NCBI RefSeq assembly: GCF_000812965.1
Contig: NZ_JSYN01000020.1
Span: forward strand, 124,001-188,000
Origin: Pedobacter kyungheensis
GTDB taxonomy: Bacteria > Bacteroidota > Bacteroidia > Sphingobacteriales > Sphingobacteriaceae
Reading direction: 5' to 3'
DNA: 64,000 nt
The position numbers and the translations under genes are program-made. The notes below the pieces were generated by a model. It saw only the letters and a program-made list of their open reading frames with translations, did not search any database and was not told the DNA's origin. Below, piece by piece: positions 40,361 through 49,919 of this stretch; the stretch's first letter is position 1, and each line of letters starts with the position of its first letter.

Positions 40361-42790
40361 TTATTTAGCCAGCATTTCAACCTGTGCCGCTTTTAAACCT
40401 TTGCCACTTACTTTCAGTTTTATCTCCCCAGGTTTTTTATCCGCTTGTACTACAACCACCAGTTTACCACTAAAAAGTTTCATGGTAGGTTTTACAAACG
40501 ATTCGAGCGAGGTGGCATCACCATTACATACGGCCTTAAACTTACCTGCACCGCTTACCTCAAAATTTAACTGATCAGTTGCCGTAGGACATGGATTTCC
40601 ATCCTTATCTACCACCGAAACGGTTACGAAAGATAAATCCTTACCATCTGCCATAATTTCCTTTCGGTCAGCACTAAGCACAATTTTAGCAGGTTTGCCT
40701 GCTGTGATAATCTGTTCTTCGGCTACCGGCTTGCCCTGGCTATCGAATGCCACAACTTTTAAAGTACCGGGTTCGTATTTAACATCCATCCACATTAAAC
40801 GGTAACGGTTTTGAGGCGAAGATTTATCTTTTTTTCGAATGCCCAAACTTTTACCGTTTAAGAATAATTCGGCGCTATCGTAACTGGTGTACACAAAAAC
40901 TGGTGTAGTTTGCCCGGTTCTACCCTCCCAGTTCCAATGTGGCAATAAATGTAAAGTTGGTTTGGTTTTATTCCAGCGACTCCTGTATAAATAGTAACGG
41001 TCTTTTGGTAAGCCCGCAAGGTCAGAAATCCCAAAATAAGAGCTTCTCGATGGCCAGCTGGTATCGTAAGGCGTAGGCTCACCGAGGTAATCGAAACCTG
41101 TCCAAACAAATTCGCCAATTACCCAGGGCTTATCGTCCTGTAGCACAAAATCATCATCAGGTACATTAGACCAGCTGCAATATTCCAGATCATAAGATGA
41201 AGACTGAAAATCAGGATATTGCTTATCTGCTCCTTTTTCTACCGGAAATTTGTATATGCCTCTCGAACTTACAGTTGAAGCGGTTTCTGAACCGAGGATA
41301 AAACCCTGCGGAAAAGCTTTATTGGCCTCCTCATACAGGTGTACGCGGTAATTTAAGCCGGGTATATCCAACAATGCGCCGAAACCCGATTGCATGGTGG
41401 CCTTAACCTGATCCATCCCAACGGTTACGGGCCGGGTTGGATCTTCGCGGTGAAAGATTTCCTGTAACCATTTTGCTCTTTTTACCCCTTCGGCGCCAAA
41501 CTGATCGGGCACTTCATTTCCTGAACTCCACATCACAATGCAGGGATGGTTTTTATTGGCCTGTACAAGATTCACGACATCCTTTTCGGCATCGGTATCG
41601 AAATACAGGTGATAGCCATTTTCCACCTTGGCTTTTGCCCATTCGTCAAAACTTTCGGCCAGGAACATAAAACCCATCTCATCGCAAAGCTCCAGCTGCT
41701 CGGGCGAAGGCATGTTATGCGCACTTCTAACAGCATCGCAACCCATCTCCTTTAAAATGGTAAGCTGCCTTTTCAGCGCTGCTGTATTAATCGCCGTACC
41801 CAGCGGGCCGAGATCGTGGTGCAGGCAAACCCCTTTAAATTTGCGCACCTGACCGTTCAGGCTAAAACCTGTGCCTGCAGTGTATTTTATTTCCCTGATC
41901 CCAAAGCGGGTGCGCACAACGTCTTTTGGTACATTCCCTTCGTAAAGGGTTGAAACGGCAGTGTAGAGATAAGGATGTTCAGGGCTCCACAGGTGTGGAT
42001 TTTGTACCGCTATATTTTGATCTGCTTCGTTACCAAAAATTGATTTTGCCGTATCAACCGCCACCTGATGACCTAAACTGTCTAAAATCCTTGTCACCAG
42101 TTTTAATCCTTTGCCGGTGAATCTGGTTTTGAGATTCACCTTGGCAAATTCTTTTTTTATTACAGGTGTAGTAACGGTAATTCCCCACTGATCGATGCTT
42201 TTATTATCTTTAATAATGATATGCACATTACGATATAAACCTGCCCCAGGATACCAACGTGAGGATTTGGGTTTATTCTGCAATTGAATAGCAAGCACAT
42301 TATCCTTCGCCCTTAGCGCATTGGTAATATCGATATAAAAGTAATTGTAACCGTAGTTCCATTGCCCCACCAGTTTTCCGTTCAGGTAAACGTGGGGTTC
42401 GCTCATGGCACCATCAAGCTGCAATAAAACTTTTTGATCGGGCTGAATTACAGGCAAACTGAGCTTCTTGCGGTACCAGCCTTCGCCAATATAAGGCAAA
42501 GCCCCGGTTCTACCGGTTTTTTCGGTGGCCTTGGTTTCATTATTCTGCTTAATGGCGGTAACCTGCTTATCAATTTCTTTATCAAAGGGGCCACTTATGG
42601 CCCAATCGTGCGGTACCGTTACGGTTTCCCAACGTGTATCGTTAAAACCGGGTTCAATAGCGGCAGGAAAACTCCCTTTCGAAAACTTCCAGCCTTCATC
42701 TAACAGTATTTCTGTTCGCTGGGCAATGGCATTAAAATAAAAAAGATTAAGCGCTAAAACGGTAAAAAATATTTTTCTAAATAGGGACAT
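40361..42790 (-). CDS. GH2 beta-galactosidase
   Basis: 809 residues with a signal peptide (about 1-23). Sugar-binding domain (GWYRKKLSLP, about 107-116, then NGKLVGQWNYGYNYFYIDIT), immunoglobulin-like domain, then the TIM barrel with acid/base Glu426 in SSGNEVPD and nucleophile Glu560 in IGEFVWTGFDYLG. C-terminal domains resemble DUF4982 (YTSYDSAELFLNGKSLG) and an Ig-like module (VLSADRKEIMADGKDLSFVT). The family covers beta-galactosidases, glucuronidases and mannosidases. Position beside a GH53 endo-galactanase makes beta-galactosidase on galacto-oligosaccharides the best guess. Probably periplasmic. It follows GH53 by 125 bp that contain a hairpin repeat. Confidence 0.88.
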   Translation of the reverse strand: MSLFRKIFFTVLALNLFYFNAIAQRTEILLDEGWKFSKGSFPAAIEPGFNDTRWETVTVPHDWAISGPFDKEIDKQVTAIKQNNETKATEKTGRTGALPYIGEGWYRKKLSLPVIQPDQKVLLQLDGAMSEPHVYLNGKLVGQWNYGYNYFYIDITNALRAKDNVLAIQLQNKPKSSRWYPGAGLYRNVHIIIKDNKSIDQWGITVTTPVIKKEFAKVNLKTRFTGKGLKLVTRILDSLGHQVAVDTAKSIFGNEADQNIAVQNPHLWSPEHPYLYTAVSTLYEGNVPKDVVRTRFGIREIKYTAGTGFSLNGQVRKFKGVCLHHDLGPLGTAINTAALKRQLTILKEMGCDAVRSAHNMPSPEQLELCDEMGFMFLAESFDEWAKAKVENGYHLYFDTDAEKDVVNLVQANKNHPCIVMWSSGNEVPDQFGAEGVKRAKWLQEIFHREDPTRPVTVGMDQVKATMQSGFGALLDIPGLNYRVHLYEEANKAFPQGFILGSETASTVSSRGIYKFPVEKGADKQYPDFQSSSYDLEYCSWSNVPDDDFVLQDDKPWVIGEFVWTGFDYLGEPTPYDTSWPSRSSYFGISDLAGLPKDRYYLYRSRWNKTKPTLHLLPHWNWEGRTGQTTPVFVYTSYDSAELFLNGKSLGIRKKDKSSPQNRYRLMWMDVKYEPGTLKVVAFDSQGKPVAEEQIITAGKPAKIVLSADRKEIMADGKDLSFVTVSVVDKDGNPCPTATDQLNFEVSGAGKFKAVCNGDATSLESFVKPTMKLFSGKLVVVVQADKKPGEIKLKVSGKGLKAAQVEMLAK

Positions 42791-42830
42791 GTATAGAAAT
42801 GATTACTTAAAATAAATAGATGATTTTCAT

Positions 42831-42906
42831 TAGTCGGGATTCACTAGTCGGGATTATTAAATGGTCCGGATTGCAAATCCGGACCAACATCGGACCAACA
42901 TCCGGA
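42831..42906. repeat. hairpin repeat cluster with ATT-GCA-AAT core
   Basis: Two copies of TAGTCGGGATT (42831-42841 and 42845-42855) precede a perfect hairpin GGTCCGGATT-GCA-AATCCGGACC (42863-42885). Partial copies of the CGGACC arm follow (42891-42896 and 42902-42907). TAGTCGGGATT recurs in the cluster at 56559. The elements sit between GH53 and GH2, both on the minus strand. Confidence 0.8.
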
Positions 42907-42915
42907 CCAGCAGAA

Positions 42916-43980
42916 TTAGGGTAAAAAGGCATCCATGGCAACTGTTGGTTTGCCCGAATCATCAAAAGCGCCTAACTTATAATCTTTCCAGCTGTTGTAA
43001 GATTGTGGCTCCCAGTAGAAAATACCAAGGCCTTTATTGTTGGGCAACGACTTATTCTTTGCCATCAAATCTTTAATAAAATCCCTGCAGGCAGCAGCGT
43101 CACTAACCGGCATCCCCAGTTCGCAAATCATTATTTCTGAACCGTAACGCGAAATCATATCATTCATGTTGGTTAAACACTGTGTATTTTTTGCAGCCCA
43201 GTCGCTTGCCGAAGGATACATGGACATACCGATTACATCCCATTTGGCTCCGTTGTTTTTCAATCCATCGAAAATCCAGCGGAACAAGCCGTTATCATAA
43301 CCATTGGAAATATGCACCACTACCTTTGTAGCCGGATCAACTGCTTTAACGCCATTGTAGCCCGATAGTACCAGATCGGCAAAGTTTTTCATATTTACCG
43401 AGGCTTTCCCATCATTCCACAACATACCATTGTTGGTTTCGTTGCCCACCTGTACCCATTCCGGCACAATTTTGTTGTTTTTTAAAACTGTTAATACCTC
43501 TACAGTATGGTTGTACACCGAAGTTTTTAAAGTAGCAAAATCCTGATTCGCCCAGGCGGCAGGTTTATTCTGCTGACCAGGGTCGGCCCACGAATCGCTA
43601 TAGTGAAAATCGATCAGCAAGCGCATATTGGCTGCTTGTGCCCGCTTAGCCTTAGCCAGTACATCTGCCGTATTGCAATAACCCGATGAAGGATTTACCC
43701 AAACCCGTAAACGAATGGTATTCATCCCCTTATCTTTCAATATTTTAAAAATATCTTGCTGTTCGCCGGCGTTGTTGTAAAACTTTTTACCTGCAGCTTC
43801 CATTTCGGTAATCCAGCTTACATCGGCACCTTTGGCATAAGTACCCACCGGATCGGGTGCAGGATAAAGCTGCGTTTCACCTTTGACGTTTTTTTTGCAG
43901 CTCACATTAGCCGTAATTAACAAAGCAATTAGTGCAAAACATTTCATGCGTTTTATATTTTTTATGGTTAACATAATCAT
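42916..43980 (-). CDS. GH53 endo-beta-1,4-galactanase lipoprotein
   Basis: Cleaves beta-1,4-galactan, as in pectin side chains. The frame reaches 44019, overlapping susE. ATG 43980, 1 bp after the susE stop, is preferred (43974 and 43947 also possible). With that start the protein has 354 residues and a lipoprotein signal ending ANVSC. GH53 blocks: GADVSWITEMEAAG, TIRLRVWVNPSSGY, LLIDFHYSDSWADPG, acid/base Glu181 in VQVGNETNNGMLW, nucleophile Glu287 in ICELGMPV, and FYWEPQSYNSW. A lipid anchor suggests surface display, letting it cut polymer before SusC/D uptake. Confidence 0.92.
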   Translation of the reverse strand: MIMLTIKNIKRMKCFALIALLITANVSCKKNVKGETQLYPAPDPVGTYAKGADVSWITEMEAAGKKFYNNAGEQQDIFKILKDKGMNTIRLRVWVNPSSGYCNTADVLAKAKRAQAANMRLLIDFHYSDSWADPGQQNKPAAWANQDFATLKTSVYNHTVEVLTVLKNNKIVPEWVQVGNETNNGMLWNDGKASVNMKNFADLVLSGYNGVKAVDPATKVVVHISNGYDNGLFRWIFDGLKNNGAKWDVIGMSMYPSASDWAAKNTQCLTNMNDMISRYGSEIMICELGMPVSDAAACRDFIKDLMAKNKSLPNNKGLGIFYWEPQSYNSWKDYKLGAFDDSGKPTVAMDAFLP

Positions 43981-43981
43981 T

Positions 43982-45097
43982 TTATTTAACTGAATAGGTA
44001 TAATTTCCATCTCCTGCACTTAAATCTAAAGTAACAGTGTATACACCTGTTTTGGCTACCGGAATATTGATACCACCCCAGGTTGGTGCACCTGCATAAA
44101 CCAGAGCTCCGCTTGCATCTACTTTGTAACTGATATCGTAACCTCCATTACAGGTAAAAACGAAGGTTTTTCCGGCAGTTAAACTTACATTGGCAGCCAC
44201 CCATTTACCGGTACCGGCATTGTAAACCATTGGGGTTGATGAAGTGCTCCATCCGTTATCATCGCCCGAAATGAAAAACTTAACCGGAGTGTAAGAAATG
44301 GTTAGCGCATCTACATCGGCATTCACTTTCATATAAGCTGGCGAAGGGGTTAGCCACAAATTACCACCGCCCAGACTCATGGTTGTAGCCGAAGTGCCCC
44401 AGCCATAAACCTTAGCAGGTTCTTTTGAAGATACCAATTGAAAGCCATCACCTCCCCATCCATCGGCATTTGGCAGGTTCAGGTACCCCTCATATTTCGA
44501 ATTGAATTTTGATGAGGTTAAAATCAATCCATTGGTACGCACTTCAGGCGTTTTCCACGAATTGCCGCCCCTAACCAGCAACGCAGGATATTCGACAGTT
44601 GCTTTGTAAGGGTTTACCGTAAAAGTAATGGTCGAGTAGATGGGTTTAATGCTCGAGGCAACCCCGGTATTTTGTGTAACCTCGGCCTTTAACCGTACCG
44701 CTAAAGTGCTAACCGCACCTGTAGGTAAATTAAGCTGAACACCAGCCAACGCATTTAAATCGGCACCTGTATAAACTTTTTCCAATGCTCCGGCCGGCAA
44801 TTTTACCTCTATGGCATTGCCCCAGGCATTGGCACCACTGGTATCGGATGGCAAATCGAAAGCTAAAGAATAAGTTGGGGTTACGCTTACACCGAAGTTT
44901 GCAGCTTTAAAACTAAAAGTTATTACTTTTTCGGCATCGTTTGCAGCCGTTAGAACCACCGCTCCTGCTGAGCTTTTAAAGGCCAGTGAAGCTGAAGCCG
45001 GAGGAGTTACCACGTTGGTACTCGCATCTTTTTTACAGGCAAATAAAACACTGCACAAAAGAAGAATAATAGAAAATGGCTTAAATATCGTTTTCAT
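43982..45097 (-). CDS. SusE-like surface glycan-binding lipoprotein
   Basis: 371 residues with a lipoprotein signal ending at LFAC (about 21). The N-terminal half shows repeated immunoglobulin-like modules of the SusE type (AANDAEKVITFSFKAANFGV, SVTPTYSLAFDLPSD). The C-terminal part has a starch-binding-like pattern (FFISGDDNGWSTSSTPMVYN, VFTCNGGYDISYKVD). SusE/SusF proteins bind polysaccharide at the cell surface but do not cut it. Its position after susD and before the galactanase points to galactan. Specificity cannot be read from sequence. Confidence 0.85.
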   Translation of the reverse strand: MKTIFKPFSIILLLCSVLFACKKDASTNVVTPPASASLAFKSSAGAVVLTAANDAEKVITFSFKAANFGVSVTPTYSLAFDLPSDTSGANAWGNAIEVKLPAGALEKVYTGADLNALAGVQLNLPTGAVSTLAVRLKAEVTQNTGVASSIKPIYSTITFTVNPYKATVEYPALLVRGGNSWKTPEVRTNGLILTSSKFNSKYEGYLNLPNADGWGGDGFQLVSSKEPAKVYGWGTSATTMSLGGGNLWLTPSPAYMKVNADVDALTISYTPVKFFISGDDNGWSTSSTPMVYNAGTGKWVAANVSLTAGKTFVFTCNGGYDISYKVDASGALVYAGAPTWGGINIPVAKTGVYTVTLDLSAGDGNYTYSVK

Positions 45098-45108
45098 GCT
45101 AAATGGAA

Positions 45109-46716
45109 TTAATAACCTGTGTTTTGACGTAAATTTGGATTGGCCGAAAGATCGGTTGGTGGCAATGGATAAAGGTTATACTTGCTGTTTACTGCCGTAC
45201 CTGCTTTAACTCCACCTTTCCAGGCCCATAAATAGGCAGCGGTAGTAAATTTGCCAAAGCGGATCAGATCTGTTCTTCTGGCCGCCTCATACCAAAGCTC
45301 ACGTCCACGTTCGTCAAGAATAAAATCAGTAGTTAAGGCACTCGAAGTAATGTTACCGGCTGTACTGCCATTGTATGCCCTTGTACGCAATTTGTTTACA
45401 TAATCTAATGCGGTTGCTAAACTACCACCCGATCCGCCGCGTAAGACAGCTTCAGCATAGGTTAAATAGGTTTCGCCCAGGCGGAAAAGCGGGAAATCGA
45501 TATCCGAAAAATCTTTAGCCACATCCTGATGCGGTGCAGGTCCGCCAGAACGGGTTTTGTTCCGGTATTTGGTACTTGAGTAGCCATCGGTAGAAGTATA
45601 AAGATCATTTACTTCCATATTTTGCCCCGACATGTAAAATTGTGCCCTGGTATCGGTATTACCTGATTTGTCGGCAAATAGATTTACAAACTGTTGGGTA
45701 ATGCGTAAACCACCCCAGTTACCATTTGAGCCTGAAACATCAGCCGGTACACCTGCCGGACCGTGCATTAAATAAGTTGTACCACCATAGTTCTGGGTAC
45801 TGGTACCATCATAATTAATGGTAAAAATATTTTCATCGGTATTTAAGTGGTTATCGGCAATGGTCAATTCGCGGTAATTGCCATGAAGGGTGTAACCAGC
45901 GGCAGTAATTTTGTTGCAATAGGTAATGGCATCGGTATACCTTGCTGTTCCGGTGTACACTTCAGCGTTGAGGTAAATGCGACTCAGCAAAGCCCAGTCT
46001 GCAGCCCGATCTGCACGGCCATATTCGTTGGCTTTGGGGGCTGCAAGGTCGTTTTCTATGGCCTTTAATTCAGATTCTACATAAACAAACAGATCTTTCC
46101 GCTGAATTTGCTTTGGCAGGTCTTTCCCTCCAATTTCGGTACTCTCGGTTACCAGTGGCGGATTGCCATAAATATCCATCAGCACAGCATACTGGTAAGC
46201 TCTGATAAAACGCGCCTCAGCCCTGAATTTACGTACCTGATCGGCATCAGCACCTGTTATGCCCCTTTTACTCAGGTTATCATCAGAAGATTGGTTAATA
46301 AAATCATTACACAAGGTGATCTGAAAAAAGGAACGGTAATACAGACCATTGATGATCGAATTGATTGATGACCAGCTTAACTCATGTAATCCCTGAATAC
46401 CGGCATCGTTTTTCCACGACCATACCGCTTCATCGGTGGTTAACTCCTGTAAGTTCCAGTACAGGCGTAAGAAATCGGAGTTACCTTCGTCTTTAATAAT
46501 TTCTGAAGGAATATCGGGCTGCCCTACTGATGCATTTCCGGTAAGCGCAAAAGCGCCGTACACTTTGGCCAAAGCCTGTTTGTAACCCGCGGCACTGGTG
46601 TACACTTTATCTGCTGTTAAATCGTTGGTAGGTACCAAATCCAGTTTATTACACGATGTGGTAAAAATTACAGCTGTGCAGGCAAGTATGAAGAGTTGTA
46701 AAACACGCGGTTTCAT
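45109..46716 (-). CDS. SusD/RagB-family lipoprotein (galactan locus)
   Basis: The frame opens at 46740. ATG 46716 begins a proper lipoprotein signal (PRVLQLFILACTAVIFTTSC), giving 535 residues. SusD-type helices: FRAEARFIRAYQYAVLMDIYG, RADRAADWALLSRIYLNAEV, FRLGETYLTYAEAVLRGG and the C-terminal LDERGRELWYEAARRTDLIR with NLRQNTGY at the end. It pairs with the SusC just upstream for capture of galacto-oligosaccharides. Confidence 0.92.
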   Translation of the reverse strand: MKPRVLQLFILACTAVIFTTSCNKLDLVPTNDLTADKVYTSAAGYKQALAKVYGAFALTGNASVGQPDIPSEIIKDEGNSDFLRLYWNLQELTTDEAVWSWKNDAGIQGLHELSWSSINSIINGLYYRSFFQITLCNDFINQSSDDNLSKRGITGADADQVRKFRAEARFIRAYQYAVLMDIYGNPPLVTESTEIGGKDLPKQIQRKDLFVYVESELKAIENDLAAPKANEYGRADRAADWALLSRIYLNAEVYTGTARYTDAITYCNKITAAGYTLHGNYRELTIADNHLNTDENIFTINYDGTSTQNYGGTTYLMHGPAGVPADVSGSNGNWGGLRITQQFVNLFADKSGNTDTRAQFYMSGQNMEVNDLYTSTDGYSSTKYRNKTRSGGPAPHQDVAKDFSDIDFPLFRLGETYLTYAEAVLRGGSGGSLATALDYVNKLRTRAYNGSTAGNITSSALTTDFILDERGRELWYEAARRTDLIRFGKFTTAAYLWAWKGGVKAGTAVNSKYNLYPLPPTDLSANPNLRQNTGY

Positions 46717-46743
46717 ATATTTTTTGTTAAAGCAGTTCATGGT

Positions 46744-49728
46744 TTAGTAATTAAGGTTTAAGCCTAAAGAAAATACACGCGGCCTTGGATAGATGTTATT
46801 ATCTACACCGGAAGCCACTTCTGGATCGAGTCCTTTATATTTGGTAACCACAAATACATTTTGCACACTGCCAGTAAGTTGAAGATTGGCCTTACTTTTA
46901 AACAGCTGACCAAAAGAATACCCCAGATTGATGTTATCCATACGCAGGAAAGCAGCATTCTGCACATAATAATCGCTCAGCAATTGCTGGCCTTTAAAAT
47001 TGGTAAGCAGGTAATTGGGCGAGCCATTTAAAATAACTGCAGTACCTAAAATCTGCGCCAGGTTGCCGCTTTGGCTAAAGTTATTGTTGTATACGTAATT
47101 GCCCAGGTTAGCCCTTAGCGTGAAAGAGAGGTTCCATTTTTTATAGCTCAGGTTATTGCTAAAACCCAGAAATACTTTTGGATCGGCCTGTTTACCTTTC
47201 TTAAAATCGCCTGGACTAATGATGCCATCGCCATTCTGATCTACATATACGCCTTCAATCGGATTTCCTGCCTGATCGTAAACCTGTTCGAACAGGTTAA
47301 AGGTATTTTTTGGTCCGCCAACAGCATTAATAAATGCATTTTGCCCACCAACACCACCCGCAATGGTACCACTCGGGAAACCTGCATAATTCGGATCGTT
47401 CGGTACCACAGTTAAATTGGTAATGGTGTTTTTATTGTAAGTAGCATTAAAGCTGAAATTCCAATCGAAATCTTTTGCTTTAACCGGATTAAAATTCAAG
47501 GTAAGCTCTACCCCTTCATTTTTCATATCGCCCACATTAACTACAGCCGTAGCGGCAAAATTGGTTCCTGCAGGTTGTGGAATCCGGTTTAACAAATCAC
47601 TTGTTTTTTTCTGGTAAACATCCAAACTACCGATAATACGGTTATCGAAAAGGCCAAAATCCAAACCAATATTAGCTGTTGCCGTTTCTTCCCATTTAAT
47701 GTTGGCAATGTAGGCACTCGGGCGGTACATCTGGTAAAAGCTATTGCCAAACTGATACTGCGCATTAAGTGTACTTAAACCATAGGTAGATAAATAGCCA
47801 TAATTATCAATCCCATCCTGCTGACCGGTTATACCGTAACTGGCGCGCAGTTTCATAGCCGAAATGGCTTTGATATCTTTTAAAAATGATTCGTTTTTAA
47901 CCGTCCAGGCTAAAGCTACCGATGGGAAAATACCGTATTTATAAGCAGGTCCGAAACGGGATGAACCATCGCGGCGAACTGTTGCTGTCAACAAAAAGCG
48001 TTCATCGTAATTGTAGTTTAACCGGCCGAAATAAGATATTAAACGGTATTGCGGTTTGTTAGTGGCAAAAGCAGGATCTGAATTGGGTACTTTAGTGCCA
48101 TAAGCATCAAAAGAGGGATAAAAATATTGGGTAGTTAAGTAATCGTTGTACGAATAACCTGCTGTTGCATCTATCCTGCTCTTGATCGATTTAAATTCTT
48201 TGATATAGTTGAGGTAAAAATCTACCACCGTATTTCTCCGGTTAGTTTTGTACTGGTTATTTACCCCTTTGCTTAAAATAGATTCGGCCGCATTCGGATC
48301 TACATATACCGTTCCCTTGCCCGAAGCTACATCGTAACCAGCATTAAAATTGGCATGCAGTTCCGGTAAAAAGTGAAACTGATAGTCGAGTTGGATATTA
48401 CCGATACTGCGCAAGGGTTTAGCGCGGTCTTCGCGTTGTTCTAAAAGTCCAACAGGGTTACGTCCAACCAGGTTAACCAAACCTGTTGGGCTGGTGGGAT
48501 CGAGCCACTCCCAGTAACCGTTATAATCTGTACGGTTGGTATAGGTAGCCTGTGTAGGATCGAAATTCAGTGCTCCACCAATAGCCGATGTATTGGCGAA
48601 ACGGGTTTTCTGCATACTTCCCTTTAAGTTCAGGTCTACTTTTAAATGGTTATCAAAAAAGCGTGGATTCAGTATAAATGCAGCCGATCGTTTTTCCAGC
48701 TGATCGGTTCTTAAAATACCGCTCTGGTTTTGGTAGCCGATAGATAAACGGTAAGGTAGTTTTTTTATCCCGCCGCTAATGCTGATGTTGTTATCGGTAG
48801 AAATGCCATCCTGATAAATTAAATCTTGCCAATTGGTATTAAAGCCACCCAATTGTGCTTTTTGTGCAGCAGTACCGTTTGCATTTACAATCGATCTGAT
48901 CTGATCTGCACTTAGTACATCCAGTTGCTTAACGATTTTCGAAATCGAATTAACCGAATTGAAACTCACTTTTAGTCCATCACTCAAACCTTTTTTAGTG
49001 GTAATTATAATGACACCATTTGCTGCCCTGGCACCATAAATGGCCGCTGCCGAGGCATCTTTTAATACCGTAAAAGTTTCAATATCATTCGGATTGATGA
49101 AACTGAGTGGGTTTGATGCCCCCGAAACACCTCCATTTTCGAGTGGGACACCGTCAATTACAAATAAAGGATCGTTACTGGCATTAAGCGAAGAACCACC
49201 ACGGATACGGATGGTACTGCCACTACCAGGCTGACCGCTGTTAGAAGTAATGGCAACCCCCGAAACCTTACCCGATAACATCTGCTCAGGCGTGGTAATG
49301 CTTCCTTTTTGGAAATCCTTTACTCCCACCACTGCTACCGAACCGGTCAGATCTTGCTTTCTGGTTGTACCGTAACCTACTACCACCACATCATTTAAGG
49401 TGGCTGCATCTTCGGTTAAGGTAACTGTTAAAATAGTGGTTTTCGATACCGGAATCTCACGTGTTTGGTAACCCACCGAGCTAAATTCCAAAATTCCGGC
49501 TTTTGCGGGAATCTTGATACTGAAACTGCCCATCCCATCTGTTGAAGTGGCAATATTGGTACCTTTTAAACGAACACTTACACCTGGCAATCCCAGATTA
49601 TCAGGAGCCGATTTCACCACCCCTGAAATGGTAGCCTGCTGCGCAAAAAGATATCCGTGGGTAAAAATCAAAAGTAAAAGCATCAACATGCGCTTGTTAC
49701 CGTTGAAGAAAGATGTAAAAATGTGCAT
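46744..49728 (-). CDS. SusC/RagA-family TonB-dependent transporter (galactan locus)
   Basis: 994 residues. A signal peptide is followed by a carboxypeptidase-regulatory-like domain (about 32-110), the SusC box LNDVVVVGYGTTRKQDLTGS, and a plug with IRIRGGSSLNASNDPLFVID and SAAAIYGARAANGVIIITTK. The barrel ends in RVFSLGLNLNY. It carries galacto-oligosaccharides through the outer membrane with TonB energy. The gene is first of its operon and faces the divergent hybrid regulator. Repeats at 49751-49813 directly upstream may be the regulator's binding site. Confidence 0.94.
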   Translation of the reverse strand: MHIFTSFFNGNKRMLMLLLLIFTHGYLFAQQATISGVVKSAPDNLGLPGVSVRLKGTNIATSTDGMGSFSIKIPAKAGILEFSSVGYQTREIPVSKTTILTVTLTEDAATLNDVVVVGYGTTRKQDLTGSVAVVGVKDFQKGSITTPEQMLSGKVSGVAITSNSGQPGSGSTIRIRGGSSLNASNDPLFVIDGVPLENGGVSGASNPLSFINPNDIETFTVLKDASAAAIYGARAANGVIIITTKKGLSDGLKVSFNSVNSISKIVKQLDVLSADQIRSIVNANGTAAQKAQLGGFNTNWQDLIYQDGISTDNNISISGGIKKLPYRLSIGYQNQSGILRTDQLEKRSAAFILNPRFFDNHLKVDLNLKGSMQKTRFANTSAIGGALNFDPTQATYTNRTDYNGYWEWLDPTSPTGLVNLVGRNPVGLLEQREDRAKPLRSIGNIQLDYQFHFLPELHANFNAGYDVASGKGTVYVDPNAAESILSKGVNNQYKTNRRNTVVDFYLNYIKEFKSIKSRIDATAGYSYNDYLTTQYFYPSFDAYGTKVPNSDPAFATNKPQYRLISYFGRLNYNYDERFLLTATVRRDGSSRFGPAYKYGIFPSVALAWTVKNESFLKDIKAISAMKLRASYGITGQQDGIDNYGYLSTYGLSTLNAQYQFGNSFYQMYRPSAYIANIKWEETATANIGLDFGLFDNRIIGSLDVYQKKTSDLLNRIPQPAGTNFAATAVVNVGDMKNEGVELTLNFNPVKAKDFDWNFSFNATYNKNTITNLTVVPNDPNYAGFPSGTIAGGVGGQNAFINAVGGPKNTFNLFEQVYDQAGNPIEGVYVDQNGDGIISPGDFKKGKQADPKVFLGFSNNLSYKKWNLSFTLRANLGNYVYNNNFSQSGNLAQILGTAVILNGSPNYLLTNFKGQQLLSDYYVQNAAFLRMDNINLGYSFGQLFKSKANLQLTGSVQNVFVVTKYKGLDPEVASGVDNNIYPRPRVFSLGLNLNY

Positions 49729-49750
49729 AGAATATTATGGTTAGAATTAT

Positions 49751-49813
49751 TAGCACAAATGAACTGTATATGCCTCAAATGCCTTTGTGCTATTGTTCAT
49801 ATCTTTTGTGCTA
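49751..49813. promoter_or_regulatory. candidate hybrid-regulator operator (TTTGTGCTA repeats)
   Basis: TTTGTGCTA occurs directly at 49784-49792 and 49805-49813, a 21-bp step or two helical turns. Its inverted form TAGCACAAA lies at 49751-49759. GTTCAT precedes the second and (inverted) the third copy. All three are in the 191-bp spacer between susC and the regulator gene. Confidence 0.6.
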
Positions 49814-49859
49814 ATCGACATATTTCGGCCTCTAATAGCTATTAACCAAAGTTTTAGAA

Positions 49860-49889
49860 TTGAAGATGAAAAAAAATAATTTATCTTTA
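49860..49889 (+). promoter_or_regulatory. candidate promoter of the hybrid regulator gene
   Basis: TTG (49860-49862) is followed after 19 bp by TATCTTTA (49882-49889), which differs from TAnnTTTG only in the last base. Transcription would start near 49896, about 24 nt before the ATG at 49920. Confidence 0.45.
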
Positions 49890-49919
49890 CCGCTTCTAAA
49901 CCGTCTAACCGAACATTGA

